Source of the DNA: Kamptonema formosum PCC 6407
GTDB lineage: Bacteria > Cyanobacteriota > Cyanobacteriia > Cyanobacteriales > Microcoleaceae
Assembly: GCF_000332155.1 (NCBI RefSeq)
Contig: NZ_KB235903.1
Location: 625,599-668,206, forward strand
DNA length: 42,608 nt
Reading direction: 5' to 3'
Shown here: positions 1 to 9,012 of the stretch, one piece after another
How the letters are laid out: the number at the start of each line of letters is the position of its first letter
How positions within the stretch are numbered: position 1 is the stretch's first letter
Translations under genes and position numbers: made by a program
The notes under the pieces: model-generated
Seen by the model: only the letters and a program-made list of their open reading frames with translations
What the model was told of the DNA's origin: nothing
Database searches by the model: none

Positions 1-40
1 ATCTCCCCCATCTCCCCCGCTCCCCCTCCCCCCCGCTCCC
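1..40. repeat. C-rich simple repeat at left window edge
   Basis: Degenerate C-rich units of the form CTCCCC(C) fill the first 40 bases. They are the reverse complement of the GGGGAGC units at 8877-8966 and at the right window edge. The tilS frame reads through them as a Pro/Ser/Leu-rich stretch, so the repeat is translated if the gene is intact. A window that starts in such a repeat fits an assembly break. Confidence 0.7.
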
Positions 41-556
41 TTATTAGTGCGTCCCATGCTCGAAATCACTCGTACCCAAACAGGTGCATTTTGTCAAGAG
101 CAAAACCTAGAAATTTGGGAAGATTCTACTAACCACGACTTAAAGTATGCTCGTAATCGTATCCGCGCTGAATTGTTGCCATACTTGCAAACTCACTTCA
201 ATCCCCAAGCTGAACAAGCTCTAGCGCAAACCGCAGAACTCCTTCGGGCCGATACAGACTATCTAGCAATTGCGGCTAGTGAATTGTGCTTACAAGCATC
301 TTTTAGCAATAGTTTAGATGGAAAATATCGAATTAATCGCCATATTTTGAATGGAGTTCATTTGGCTTTACAAAGAAGGGTTTTAAGGCAATTATTACAG
401 GAAATATTGCCTGTTTCTCCGAGTTTTGTTCACATTGAAAAAATTCGAGAATTAATTTCTGCACCTAATAGATCCCAAACCGCTCCCTTTCCCGGAGGCG
501 CGATCGCGATTGTTGAAGGTCAATGGATTATTTTTACAAAACTTACGCACTCTTGA
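2..556 (+). CDS. tilS: tRNA(Ile)-lysidine synthase, C-terminal part (5' end outside window)
   Basis: TilS puts lysidine on the wobble C34 of the AUA-reading tRNA(Ile2), using ATP and lysine in the cytoplasm. Only the part after the ATP-binding N-terminal domain is present. The family-typical run RPMLEITRTQTGAFCQE, then WEDSTN and the RNRIRAELLPYL block, is clear from about base 50. The catalytic SGGxDS P-loop would lie off the window. The frame is open to the left edge, so the GTG at 47 is unlikely to be the true start. The residues before RPML are a Pro-rich low-complexity stretch encoded by a dispersed repeat, where homologues have ordinary sequence. The last codons (FTKLTHS, stop) are encoded by an AACTTACGCACTC sequence, the end motif of a repeat family found elsewhere in the window. 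That suggests a repeat redefined the C-terminus. Confidence 0.88.
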   Translation, partial: SPPSPPLPLPPAPLLVRPMLEITRTQTGAFCQEQNLEIWEDSTNHDLKYARNRIRAELLPYLQTHFNPQAEQALAQTAELLRADTDYLAIAASELCLQASFSNSLDGKYRINRHILNGVHLALQRRVLRQLLQEILPVSPSFVHIEKIRELISAPNRSQTAPFPGGAIAIVEGQWIIFTKLTHS

Positions 557-600
557 CTTTAAATCAAGGCTTTGAGATTACTTCACTACGTTCGCAATGA

Positions 601-634
601 CAATAAAGGGGGTAGTAAAGCCGGATTTGGTATC
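601..634. repeat. Partial copy of the CCGGATTTGGTAT repeat family
   Basis: The stretch CAATAAAGGGGGTAGTAAAG followed by CCGGATTTGGTAT nearly matches the right arm of the large inverted repeat at 27314-27443. The left arm is missing here, so this is half an element. It abuts the terminal-inverted-repeat element at 664. Confidence 0.7.
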
Positions 635-663
635 AGCCATTCTGTTATAAAATAAAACTAGAA

Positions 664-1065
664 CCCACATTCCGCAGATATTTGAGCGTTCACCTAGATA
701 GCAATTTAACCCAAGAGCGTCAAGATATCTTGCGGCATTTAGGAGAGTATTGCTGTCAATACTATTTAATATTTTCAAATGAATGACGAGCGATAGCGAA
801 GTGTAAATATTTGTGAATAATTTTCATTGATTAGTCAAGGTAATTTGCTCTTGGCATAATTTCCCTTGCTTCAAAATATGAGCGATCGCGATAAAATAGC
901 AATGTGAACATATCAGAAAAAGTCAATTATTTCAACTTCCTTGGTTTAGGTAAATTTGACAAGCTTCTGTAACGCTAAAGCCGCATAAGTTCAACCCAAA
1001 AGCATTGGGCTTCCAAGTTTTCACAACTGATTAAAAAATCCGATCAAATATCTGCGGAATGTGGG
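664..1065. mobile_element. MITE-like element, 22-bp terminal inverted repeats, 6-bp target duplication
   Basis: The ends are perfect 22-bp inverted repeats beginning CCCACATTCCGCAG (664-685, and the complement at 1044-1065). The six bases CTAGAA lie directly outside both ends (658-663 and 1066-1071), as expected of a target-site duplication. The element is 402 bp and has no transposase-length frame, so it would be non-autonomous, moved by a related insertion sequence in trans. A short open stretch inside on the plus strand (to a stop near 783, reading QERQDILRHLGEYC) could be a scrap of an ancestral gene. I cannot assign the IS family from sequence alone. Confidence 0.85.
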
Positions 1066-1070
1066 CTAGA

Positions 1071-1097
1071 AGTTACGCAAGTATCACCTGCGTAACT
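1071..1097 (-). terminator. Hairpin downstream of hmpF
   Basis: AGTTACGCA (1071-1079) and TGCGTAACT (1089-1097) form a perfect 9-bp stem with a 9-nt loop, about 60 nt past the hmpF stop. There is no strong U-run, so termination is only possible. It may instead be a remnant of the local repeats. Confidence 0.35.
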
Positions 1098-1103
1098 TGT
1101 ACT

Positions 1104-1160
1104 AAATATTAACTATTAACTATTAACTATTAACTATTAACTATTAACTACTAACTATTA
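1104..1160. repeat. Heptanucleotide tandem repeat (TTAACTA)n
   Basis: About eight tandem copies of a 7-bp unit (ATTAACT), with one C variant near 1149, run into and supply the stop codon of hmpF. Such short tandemly repeated sequences are typical of filamentous cyanobacteria. A different heptamer (ATCTAAA) precedes the MCP gene and another (TTAACGG) follows the first coiled-coil gene. Confidence 0.85.
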
Positions 1161-2897
1161 ACTCGACAAACTCCCCAGCATCTCTCGCAACTGAGCGATC
1201 GCCTGCATTTGATGATCTGCCTTTTCCTGAACCTGGCTGAGCTGAGCCCCCACCGCCTCTAATTTTTGCCGTAAGCCACTGAGATTATCCTGTACAGGTT
1301 GCAACATTTCTTGGTAAAGATTCACCCGTCCCCAGAGTTCTGCCACTGTTCCCCGCTGGTTTTGTAAATTCTGTTCCAACTGCTTAATTTCGTAACGTTT
1401 CGCCTCCTGTTCGCCACTTTGACGGTGAATAGTCCCCTCCATCTGGGCGATCGCCTCCCGCATCTGCTGAATTTGAGCTTCCAGTTTCTGCAATTCCTCC
1501 CCATGTTGATGCCGCTGACCCTCTAACTGGCTCAACACCGGCCCCAAATCAATTTTTTCATTTTGTTTGCCACCATCAGCCTTACCCAGCCTACGCTCCA
1601 GCACAGCTTGGTGTTGACTCAAAACCTCCTCCCTCTCCCGCAGACTGCGGCGCTGGCCTACGAGAGTTTCATTCAACATCTCATAATTTTCTTGCTCGTC
1701 AGCCAGTTCCCCTTCCAAACTCAAGCGATCGTACTCGCTAGCCGCTCGGATCTTCGCTTCCAACTCTTCAATCGCCTGGCGCTGAAAAGTCAGCTCCTCC
1801 TCCTGATCGTTAACAAAACGAAACACCTTTTCTAAATCCTGTTGCAGATGTTGCACCAACCCCTGCAACTCCTCCACCGGCATCTTTTCCAGCGCTTGCA
1901 CATCCACCTTCTCGCTCACACTCACCCGATCGGAAGACTCAGCCAAGCGATAAAGTTGCTGGTAAACATCCTCCTGGGCCCGCATCTGCGATCCCAAAGC
2001 CTGAGTCTGCTCTTGCTTAACACTCAGAGCACTCTGCTGGCCCTTTAACTCAGCCCGCGCTTGCGCCAAAGAATCTTGAGCTTGTTGCCATTCTTGCCAT
2101 CGATTCTGGATATTCTGACCGTTCCTTTCCACCTCATCCTGCTGCTGCTGAACCCAACTCCGTTTTTGTTCCAACTGCTGCCAGTGCTGATCCAGCAATG
2201 CTTGTTGAGCCACCACCATCGCCAAAGAGTGATTCAACTCCTCCCGTATTAACTCTTGAGGAGCAGCAGCCCCCGACAGTCGTTCGAGCAAATCCTGAAT
2301 ATTCTGGGCCTGCCGCTCGTCTAACACCGCCGCCTGCTGCAAATTAGTCTGCTGCTGCTCCATGCGCTGCATCTCGCCGCGCAACTGTTCCCAAGCACCC
2401 TCAATTTCCAGACGACTGCGATCGACCTCTTCCCGCAGGCGATTAGCCTCCTCCCGCGCACTTTCAATTTCCGAGCGTTGGGCCTCTAGCCGTTCGAGTT
2501 CCTCCTCCATTTGCGCTAGCTGCTCTTCGCGAGCCTGCATCTCCATCTCCCGGCGGTTAAGCTCCTGACTAGAAAAAGTTAGAGAAGCCTTCCACTGCTC
2601 TATTTCCTCTTCCTTGTCCTTAAACTTATCCTGCAACCGCGAGAAATTTTGCAGAATGCTCACCAATTGGCGGGCGGCCTCCTGAATTTGCTGCACCTGC
2701 TTACTATTGCTCAGCTCAACCAGCACCAGAGTCCCACCGTTGAAGCTATTAGCTTCCTCCGCTGGAATCAACTCCTCACCGGGTACAGCGCTCCAATTAT
2801 GCTCGCTCCGCCGACAAGCTAGCAGTTTGAGTTCAGCCTTACCGCTACCAAGACCAAAGCTGCTTTTCTGTTTTTGTACTTCCGCTAGATACAGCAC
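1158..2897 (-). CDS. hmpF: HmpF, pilus motility/taxis coiled-coil protein
   Basis: HmpF is a cyanobacteria-specific filament-forming protein that localises to cell poles and is needed for type IV pilus activity and directed gliding of hormogonia (known in Nostoc punctiforme). I chose the GTG at 2897 because family members begin with LYLAEVQKQK, found exactly there, and because AGAGGA lies 8 nt upstream. The longer frame to 3005 would add 36 unlikely residues. This gives 579 aa: a compact N-terminal domain of about 100 residues (ELKLLACRR, TLVLVEL), then almost continuous coiled coil rich in Gln and Glu. The gene is divergent from the PATAN regulator, as I recall for the Nostoc hmp locus. No membrane segment is visible, so it should be cytoplasmic. 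The stop lies in a heptamer repeat. Confidence 0.88.
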   Translation of the reverse strand: MLYLAEVQKQKSSFGLGSGKAELKLLACRRSEHNWSAVPGEELIPAEEANSFNGGTLVLVELSNSKQVQQIQEAARQLVSILQNFSRLQDKFKDKEEEIEQWKASLTFSSQELNRREMEMQAREEQLAQMEEELERLEAQRSEIESAREEANRLREEVDRSRLEIEGAWEQLRGEMQRMEQQQTNLQQAAVLDERQAQNIQDLLERLSGAAAPQELIREELNHSLAMVVAQQALLDQHWQQLEQKRSWVQQQQDEVERNGQNIQNRWQEWQQAQDSLAQARAELKGQQSALSVKQEQTQALGSQMRAQEDVYQQLYRLAESSDRVSVSEKVDVQALEKMPVEELQGLVQHLQQDLEKVFRFVNDQEEELTFQRQAIEELEAKIRAASEYDRLSLEGELADEQENYEMLNETLVGQRRSLREREEVLSQHQAVLERRLGKADGGKQNEKIDLGPVLSQLEGQRHQHGEELQKLEAQIQQMREAIAQMEGTIHRQSGEQEAKRYEIKQLEQNLQNQRGTVAELWGRVNLYQEMLQPVQDNLSGLRQKLEAVGAQLSQVQEKADHQMQAIAQLREMLGSLSS

Positions 2898-3471
2898 GCT
2901 GATCGTCCTCTTGAGGTGTCGTTTGCCCAATCCGTGGATAACATTCTTTTCCGACTGTAGCAGCACAAGCGCGTGCTGCTGGCTCGAAGCGTCCAGAAAG
3001 CGCAAGAATGCCCCGCCTTCTGGAATTGCAAGCTTTCTAATTCTGACGCGCTGCTACTAGGCGACAGAACTGAGGGGGCGAAGATTGGCCCGTTGCTGTA
3101 GTTCCAATTTAGGCTGAAGATGCGCGTCAAGGTCAGCTAGTCAAAAAGTTTTCATTTATTTTATCAGTCTTATCGCCTCGCGGGTAGAAGCGATCGCTAA
3201 CCTAACATGATATATCATGCCAATCGGAGTACACCCCGATAATTTCCATGTCAGAGCAGTATTAGGCTAGTCTAACTATAGTTCAGAAGTTTAAGTAAAC
3301 TACCCACCGCTAACCCTGACTTTAAAACCGAGGGCGACACGGGGGCGATGCCCCTACATAGATGTAGAGGGCCCGGTTGGCTGTACTGCTTGGATAGTAA
3401 AGTCATGCGACACGAGCTGATAGCCAAGTTAGCTCAAATTCCAACGGTTTTAAGGAGAAAACTTTAGCTCC
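2898..3471. promoter_or_regulatory. Divergent control region between hmpF and the PATAN regulator gene
   Basis: These 574 bases hold no convincing gene; the longer frames are antisense or unusable extensions. They should carry the promoters of both motility transcripts. A GGGGGCGATGCCCCTACAT-type dispersed repeat lies near 3340-3358. I see no unambiguous sigma-70 pair. AAGGAG at about 3452 is 14 nt from the ATG at 3472, a long spacing. Confidence 0.5.
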
Positions 3472-4725
3472 ATGCAGGGAAATTTGAATGAAATAGACAT
3501 CCGTAGCATCCTGCAACTGATTGAGTTGGGCCAGCGAACTGGAGAACTGTTTGTCGAGGCCTACAGCTCAGCGAGCGGCGGCCTCAACCAGCAAGCTTTC
3601 CACCGTTCGCCCTCAGAACAATCTTGGTTTGTCTTCTGTTTTAATGGTCAGATCATCTACGCTACCCAGAGTGCGGGCAGTTTGTTTCGCCTGCGAGACT
3701 ACCTGCGGCGCTATAAAGCCGACACCGCTCTTGACAATATCGAAGCACCTTCGATCGCATCTACGAATGCTCCTGAGTACGGCTACCTCTGGGCTCTGTT
3801 GGAAAACCACACCCTCACCCCGGCTCAAGGGCGCAGCATCATCCACAGCATGGTACACGAAACTTTATTCGACCTACTCAGCCTGCACCAGGGGGCTTTT
3901 ACCTTTGAGATGGGGCCGGCTTTAGCCCCCCAGTTGACCAGCCTGGATATTAGTTCTTTGTTAGCTAAGATTATTAAACAAGTGCAGGAGTGGAAGCAGT
4001 TTCACCCTCACATTCAGTCACCAAACCAGTGTCCGGTGATTTCAGACCCCGCTCAACTGCGCTCAGCACTGCGACCCAATGTCTTTAACACCCTCAACCG
4101 TTGGGCTGATGGTCAGACATCGATTCGCCAAATGGCGCGATACCTGAACCGAGATGTCTTGACAGTTGCTAAGGCGATTTATCCATTCGTACAGCAGGGA
4201 TTAGTACAACTGTTCTATCAACCCTCTCGCACGGACACTCAGGCGCGAGAATGGTCATCGCGGGAAATTAAAATTCCCAGAGTTGTCTGTATTGATGATG
4301 ACAGCGTGATTCGCAAGACCGTCGAGGCGATTTTGAACGAGCATGGTTATGAGGCCACTGGTATTAGCAACCCCCTTAAAGCGCTGAGTCTGGTTTTTCA
4401 GCTCAAACCCGACTTAATCTTGTGTGACATTGCCATGCCAGAACTTGATGGCTACGAAATCTGCGCCATGCTCCGTAATTCTACTGCTTTTCGGCAGACA
4501 CCAATTGTGATGCTAACTGGCATAGACGGATTTATCGACCGCGTTAAGGCGAGGATGGTAGGAGCAACTGACTACTTTACCAAGCCCTTTGGAGAAAGCG
4601 AGTTATTGATGCTCGTAGAAAAATATGTCGGGCCGGGTTTGAAGGAAGCTCCTGAATCGGCAAGATTATTAGCTGACGAACTAGAAAATCACATAGAAGA
4701 AAACCAGAAACCTCAGAAAACCTGA
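3472..4725 (+). CDS. hmpA: PATAN-domain response regulator (PilG/HmpA type)
   Basis: 417 aa, cytoplasmic. The N-terminal PATAN (DUF4388) region starts at residue 1 (LNEIDIRSILQLIELGQRTG) and runs to about 170. A helical linker follows, then a C-terminal receiver domain at about 270-390. The receiver has the acidic pair (VCIDDD), the phosphoacceptor Asp in LILCDIAMPELDGYE, the switch Thr in VMLTGI and the Lys in FTKPF, so it should be phosphorylatable by the CheA encoded downstream. PATAN regulators (PilG/PixG/PatA class) set pilus activity and direction in cyanobacteria by binding the pilus motor. It is the first gene of the plus-strand taxis cluster. The name hmpA follows the Nostoc order as I remember it; pilG is the Synechocystis equivalent. 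Confidence 0.87.
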   Translation: MQGNLNEIDIRSILQLIELGQRTGELFVEAYSSASGGLNQQAFHRSPSEQSWFVFCFNGQIIYATQSAGSLFRLRDYLRRYKADTALDNIEAPSIASTNAPEYGYLWALLENHTLTPAQGRSIIHSMVHETLFDLLSLHQGAFTFEMGPALAPQLTSLDISSLLAKIIKQVQEWKQFHPHIQSPNQCPVISDPAQLRSALRPNVFNTLNRWADGQTSIRQMARYLNRDVLTVAKAIYPFVQQGLVQLFYQPSRTDTQAREWSSREIKIPRVVCIDDDSVIRKTVEAILNEHGYEATGISNPLKALSLVFQLKPDLILCDIAMPELDGYEICAMLRNSTAFRQTPIVMLTGIDGFIDRVKARMVGATDYFTKPFGESELLMLVEKYVGPGLKEAPESARLLADELENHIEENQKPQKT

Positions 4726-5114
4726 TGCGATGCCTTCGGCGCGGCGTTTCGCGATCGCACTTTTAAGTTAGTTGGAATTCAATTTCCTACCAAAGTCAGT
4801 CTCAATGCCCGAAGTGCAAATATAATATACCTAATTCTCAACTAAGCTCCTAAACAAATATCCCTTGCGATTAGTAGTTCTCAGCTAGCGCCGATGGCAG
4901 TAATTCCTGTTAACGTTAAACCCAAGCTTGCCTGTAGCAAAATCTACGCTACCCATTTTAGTTGTAGAAGAGAGCGCACACAAGCAAAGGTAAACGAACT
5001 CAAAACCCCATCGAGGTTAATTCCTTGGTCTGTGGGTCAACAGAAATACGGGCGAACATTCCTTCGTCCTTACCCAACTCTCAAACAATCGCTATACGGG
5101 TAGGTATCGGCATT
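4726..5114. other. Gene-free spacer where a single-domain CheY would be expected
   Basis: In the Nostoc hmp and Synechocystis pil clusters a stand-alone CheY (HmpB/PilH) sits between the PATAN regulator and CheW. Here the 389-bp gap has no receiver-domain motifs in any frame. A 69-codon plus frame (4894-5103) ends TLKQSLYG-stop, weakly like the TVKQLLRG ends of PilH proteins as I remember them. The rest of that frame is unlike a receiver, so I do not call a gene. It may be a heavily decayed remnant or chance. Confidence 0.5.
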
Positions 5115-5648
5115 ATGGTGGGCAACCCGGACTTCATATTACCAGGCTTCAATTCCGATCAAGCTCCTGAATTTCAAGAGCTGGAAAGTCCCGAAGGTGA
5201 ACTACACCTGCGGTTTTACGTTCCTTCGGGAAACGAGTTTGCACTACCAGCGATGGGCATTCGAGAGGTACTTTCCCCGGCACCCGATAGAATGACCCCG
5301 ATTCCCAATGTTTCTCCCTTGCTTTTAGGTACTCTAAATATGAGGGGGCGCGTGATTTGGGTTGCTGACTTGGGCCAATTTCTAGGAGACCAAACACCTT
5401 TAAACACGGACAGACCAGAAATTCCGATCATTGCAGTCGAAGATCAAGACACTATATTAGGGTTAGCAGTCGATCGAATTGTCGGGATGCACTGGCTCGA
5501 TGTAGACCAACTGCACGCTCAGTCTTCAGCTCCTGATGGGATGGTTCCATTCCTTAGAGGGGAATGGTTATTGGGCGATGAGACTTCTCAGGTTCTCAGA
5601 TTGCTAGACCAAGTGAAAATTCTGCGCTCGGCCCGGTGGGCTGCATGA
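5115..5648 (+). CDS. hmpC: CheW-like scaffold protein (PilI/HmpC type)
   Basis: 177 aa. CheW couples the chemoreceptor to the histidine kinase in the signalling array. I place the start at ATG 5115 (MVGNPDF), typical for cyanobacterial PilI-type CheW; the in-frame TTG at 5025 would add 30 unlikely residues. The CheW fold is recognisable: LRFYVPSGNEFALPAMGIREVL, then LLGTLNMRGRVIWVADLGQFL with the conserved N-x-R-G turn, then LGLAVDRIVGMHWL. It sits between the PATAN regulator and the MCP on the same strand, so it should serve that receptor and the CheA at 9261. The 136 bases to the next gene are mostly tandem repeats. Confidence 0.88.
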   Translation: MVGNPDFILPGFNSDQAPEFQELESPEGELHLRFYVPSGNEFALPAMGIREVLSPAPDRMTPIPNVSPLLLGTLNMRGRVIWVADLGQFLGDQTPLNTDRPEIPIIAVEDQDTILGLAVDRIVGMHWLDVDQLHAQSSAPDGMVPFLRGEWLLGDETSQVLRLLDQVKILRSARWAA

Positions 5649-5652
5649 AATC

Positions 5653-5770
5653 GATTTTATTTTTTCGATTTTATTTTTTCGATTGAGTCCGATCGCGCGT
5701 CAGAGAATCACTTCTAAAAGTCAAGGTAAAAATCTAAAATCTAAAATCTAAAATCTAAAATCTAAAATCC
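5653..5770. repeat. Two AT-rich tandem repeats before the MCP gene
   Basis: A 15-bp unit (CGATTTTATTTTTT) occurs twice with a partial third copy near 5653-5684. A heptamer (ATCTAAA) then occurs six times between about 5731 and 5770, ending a few bases before the start of the MCP gene. Copy-number change here would alter the leader of a signalling gene without touching the protein. Confidence 0.85.
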
Positions 5771-5784
5771 AAAGGGGGCGGCAA

Positions 5785-8700
5785 ATGGCAACAACTACAG
5801 ACTTTGAGCAGGAGTACCAGCGGGCAGAAGCGGCATACCTGGAGGGCAACTATGAAGAAGCTGCTGCTCTGGTTTACCAGTTAGTAGAAGATTTTCCCGA
5901 AGATCCAAGTGCTCGCTTGCTATGCGGTCACATCTACTGCTACGGGCTGCAACAGTATGATGTAGCGCGAGAACAGTACATGGTAGTGCTGAGTCTGACA
6001 GATGATACAGGCTTCGTAGATCATGCCAACAACGGCATTGCTTACGCAGAGCAGTTTGCCGTTGGAGCACCCGGAGAGAGTTTAGAGAATTTTTCAGAAG
6101 ATTTAGATTTAGAAATGTACCCTGGTTTATCTGGGGAAAACGATTTAGAACAACCGGACTTATCGCTTTTTGGTGGCGGATCTGATTTGGAATCCGATCT
6201 CGGCACCAGTAGCCTAGAACTAGATAACGCTGGCATGATGGGCATGGGGCTTTCCGAGTTAGATTTTGAAAATAATTTAGAAAATTACGCCAACGACGCA
6301 GAACTTTTAAATCCCTTTGGCGAATCCCCCAACTTTGATAGCAACAGCAGCGGTAGTGGAGGGATGGCAGCTTTTGCCGATGCGGATCTCGACTCAGGGG
6401 TAGAGTTGGGGGGGCTGGATTTTGACGATGATGCGATGGCTATGGCTGATACCCAGCTTACCTTCCCCGCTCCCAAGGAAAAGCCATCACCGCCGGCTCA
6501 GGAACAGAGACAAGCAGATGTATTTGCCGGGGCTGCCTCGAAACAGAACGGTCGCACTATAGGCTCTCAATCCCTTGCCGATTCTGGGTTGGCAGACTCT
6601 GGGATAGAAGATCTAGGCGAGTTCCCAGAAGATTTTGATGATATGTTTGCGCCTTTGGAACTGCCAGACGACCTTAACTTTGAAGAATCTTACCCACCAG
6701 CCGAGACTAACGGCAAGCAAAAGATGCCACTCCAACCGCAGCCAACAGCCGAACCAGGACAGACAAGATCTAGAACATCAGGCATACAAGCCAAAGAAGG
6801 CAGCGATTTAGGTGGAAGTAAATCCAACTATTCCGTTGCTGAAGATGAAACCCTATTGATGGGATCGCACAGCGCCCCGGAAGCTTTAAGCGAGATCGGG
6901 AAACCCTCGAAAGATTTGAATTCAGGCTTTAAGTCCACTACCCAGGGAAGTAAAGCCGCCAAGGGTGAAGATTTGCAAAACGGGTTCAATATTCCAGATA
7001 GTTTCGACCTTGACAGCTTCGACGACGATGCCTTTGCTGACTCCTTTTCTAGCTACGAAGAAACGCCATCCCACTCCTTCGGCATGGCGGGCCCCGATAG
7101 TGACTTCCCCCTAACACCGAGTCCCCAAACCGATCGGGGTGACTGGATAGATGACTTCGATGAATTTGGAGATGTAGGCAACCTCCCCGACTTTGATATC
7201 TCTGACGATGCTAATAGCTCTATTCTGACCACAGGCGGTAGTAGCGGATTTGGAGGGATGACGGGCGGAGTCATGGGGGCGACTACTAGCAACCTGGACT
7301 TTGGGGATAACAGCGATGGCTCAGCAATTCGGGATGATGAGATTTTTAGCATTTCAGGAACCCCAGAGTCGGTACCGAGTTTCACTCCCACAGAAGAACC
7401 CATCGATGCGACAGTAACGGTAGAGCAGGGCGGGTTGGCTTTCTTGGAGAATGCCCCGCTGATTACTAAGCAATTGTACACGGCGATCGGTACGGGGTTA
7501 ATTTCCTTGGTGGCTGTGGCACTGGTGACTAATTTTGCTTCTTACCAAGCCCTGAAGCAAGATAAACCAGAGGCGATCGCTTACTTGCGGCAAACAGGCT
7601 GGGCAATGACCGCAGCCGCCGGTTTCACCAGCTTTCTGACAGCTTGGGGCTTGGGTCACTTAGTTGCTCGTCAGGTGAGCAAATCGACAGACGACTTGCA
7701 AGTTCAGTTTGACTCTGTATCCCAAGGGAATTTAGAGGCTCGCGCCACAGTTTACTCAGAGGATGAATTTGGCAAAATGTCGGCCAAATTCAACCACATG
7801 GCAAAGGTGATTCTGACTACAACTAGCGATGCTAGAAGGAAGGCAGATGAACAGGAACAAGCCAAAGAAGATTTGCAGCGCCAAGTGATTCGACTGCTGG
7901 ACGACGTAGAAGGGGCCGCTCGTGGCGATTTGACGGTGCAAGCCGAAGTCACAGCCGACGTATTAGGAGCCGTTGCTGACTCGTTTAACTTAACGATTCA
8001 AAACCTGCGGGAAATCGTCCACCAGGTGAAACAGGCAGCACGAGACGTGAGTACAGGCGCTTCTGAGAGTGCTACCTTTGCCCAAGGTTTGTCCTCTGAC
8101 GCGCTGCGACAAGCTGAAGAACTAGCGGCGACATTGAATTCCGTACAAGTGCTCACAGACGCGATTCAGCGGGTGGCAGAAAGCGCTCGCGAAGCAGAAG
8201 AAGTAGCGCGGGGCGCAGCAGCTAGCGCCATCAAAGGCGGCGAGGCAGTGGAGCGGACGGTAGCAGGGATTTTAGAAATTCGGGAAACGGTAGCAGAAAC
8301 GACCAGAAAAGTCAAGAGATTAGCCGAAGCTTCCCAAGAAATTTCCAAGATTGTCGCTTTGATTGCGACGATCGCCTCCCGGACGAACTTGCTAGCCTTG
8401 AATGCTAGCATTGAAGCAGCGAGAGCAGGGGAAGCAGGACGGGGGTTTGCGATCGTGGCGGATGAAGTGCGACAGCTAGCAGACAGATCCGCTAAGTCTC
8501 TTAAAGAAATCGAGCAAATCGTGATGCAAATTCAGAGTGAAACAGGGGCGGTAATGACGGCGATGGAAGAGGGGACTCAGCAGGTAATCGAGGGGACGCG
8601 GTTAGCAGAACAGGCGAAGCGATCGCTAGAAGATATCATTCAAGTAACGAACCGCATCGATGTACTGGTGCGATCGATTACCGCAGATACCATCGAACAA

Positions 8701-8874
8701 AACCAGACAGCAAGCGCTGTTTCTCACGTTATGCAAGCAGTAGAATTAACGGCCCAAGAAACTTCGCAAGAATCGCAGCGGGTATACGGTTCTTTGCAAA
8801 ACTTGGTGGGCGTTGCGCGAGACTTGCTGACATCCGTAGAGCGTTTCCGGGTAGAAACTGCGGAAAGGCAATGA
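5785..8874 (+). CDS. hmpD: Methyl-accepting chemotaxis protein with TPR N-terminus (PilJ/HmpD type)
   Basis: 1029 aa chemoreceptor for pilus-driven taxis. Residues 1-90 look like a TPR pair ([20 protein letters not shown]), then an acidic, Asp/Phe/Gly-rich linker runs to about 560. Two membrane helices follow (about 566-588 and 606-629), joined by a loop of only about 18-25 residues, so there is no periplasmic sensor domain. A HAMP segment comes next, then the cytoplasmic signalling rod with the canonical hairpin tip ([32 protein letters not shown]) near 860-900. Because most of the protein precedes the first helix, the TPR/linker part is probably cytoplasmic, and stimulus may reach it from inside the cell or the pilus machine. 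It lies in operon order between cheW and cheA. No CheR/CheB genes are nearby. Confidence 0.9.
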   Translation: MATTTDFEQEYQRAEAAYLEGNYEEAAALVYQLVEDFPEDPSARLLCGHIYCYGLQQYDVAREQYMVVLSLTDDTGFVDHANNGIAYAEQFAVGAPGESLENFSEDLDLEMYPGLSGENDLEQPDLSLFGGGSDLESDLGTSSLELDNAGMMGMGLSELDFENNLENYANDAELLNPFGESPNFDSNSSGSGGMAAFADADLDSGVELGGLDFDDDAMAMADTQLTFPAPKEKPSPPAQEQRQADVFAGAASKQNGRTIGSQSLADSGLADSGIEDLGEFPEDFDDMFAPLELPDDLNFEESYPPAETNGKQKMPLQPQPTAEPGQTRSRTSGIQAKEGSDLGGSKSNYSVAEDETLLMGSHSAPEALSEIGKPSKDLNSGFKSTTQGSKAAKGEDLQNGFNIPDSFDLDSFDDDAFADSFSSYEETPSHSFGMAGPDSDFPLTPSPQTDRGDWIDDFDEFGDVGNLPDFDISDDANSSILTTGGSSGFGGMTGGVMGATTSNLDFGDNSDGSAIRDDEIFSISGTPESVPSFTPTEEPIDATVTVEQGGLAFLENAPLITKQLYTAIGTGLISLVAVALVTNFASYQALKQDKPEAIAYLRQTGWAMTAAAGFTSFLTAWGLGHLVARQVSKSTDDLQVQFDSVSQGNLEARATVYSEDEFGKMSAKFNHMAKVILTTTSDARRKADEQEQAKEDLQRQVIRLLDDVEGAARGDLTVQAEVTADVLGAVADSFNLTIQNLREIVHQVKQAARDVSTGASESATFAQGLSSDALRQAEELAATLNSVQVLTDAIQRVAESAREAEEVARGAAASAIKGGEAVERTVAGILEIRETVAETTRKVKRLAEASQEISKIVALIATIASRTNLLALNASIEAARAGEAGRGFAIVADEVRQLADRSAKSLKEIEQIVMQIQSETGAVMTAMEEGTQQVIEGTRLAEQAKRSLEDIIQVTNRIDVLVRSITADTIEQNQTASAVSHVMQAVELTAQETSQESQRVYGSLQNLVGVARDLLTSVERFRVETAERQ

Positions 8875-8876
8875 AG

Positions 8877-8966
8877 CAGGGGAGCAGGGGAGCAGGGGAG
8901 CGGGGGAGCAGGGGAGCGGGGGAGCAGGGGAGCAGGGGAGCGGGGGAGCGGGGGAGCGGGGGAGAT
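8877..8966. repeat. GGGGAGC(A/G) minisatellite
   Basis: Tandem 8-9-bp units (GGGGAGCA and GGGGGAGC) start 3 bases after the MCP stop codon. The same family, in inverse orientation, fills the left window edge; a relative fills the right edge. Confidence 0.9.
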
Positions 8967-9012
8967 GGGGAGCTGTTGAGCTCTTGAGTATGGGGGCAGG
9001 GTAAGGGAATTA

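Noticed and set aside
578-778. 66-aa minus-strand frame
   Set aside because: It crosses the left end and target duplication of the 402-bp element and part of another repeat, so it is not an ancestral gene.
1104-1160. Possible CRISPR-like array
   Set aside because: Units are 7 bp and directly adjacent without spacers; this is a simple tandem repeat. The same holds for 5731-5770, 8877-8966 and 25976-26010.
2898-3005. N-terminal extension of hmpF to TTG 3005
   Set aside because: Family members start at LYLAEVQKQK; the extension has no homologous pattern and the ribosome site lies at the internal GTG.
4894-5103. 69-aa plus frame in the gap before CheW
   Set aside because: Only the last eight residues resemble a CheY end. 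No receiver motifs, no ribosome site. Reported as a possible relic in the findings, not as a gene.
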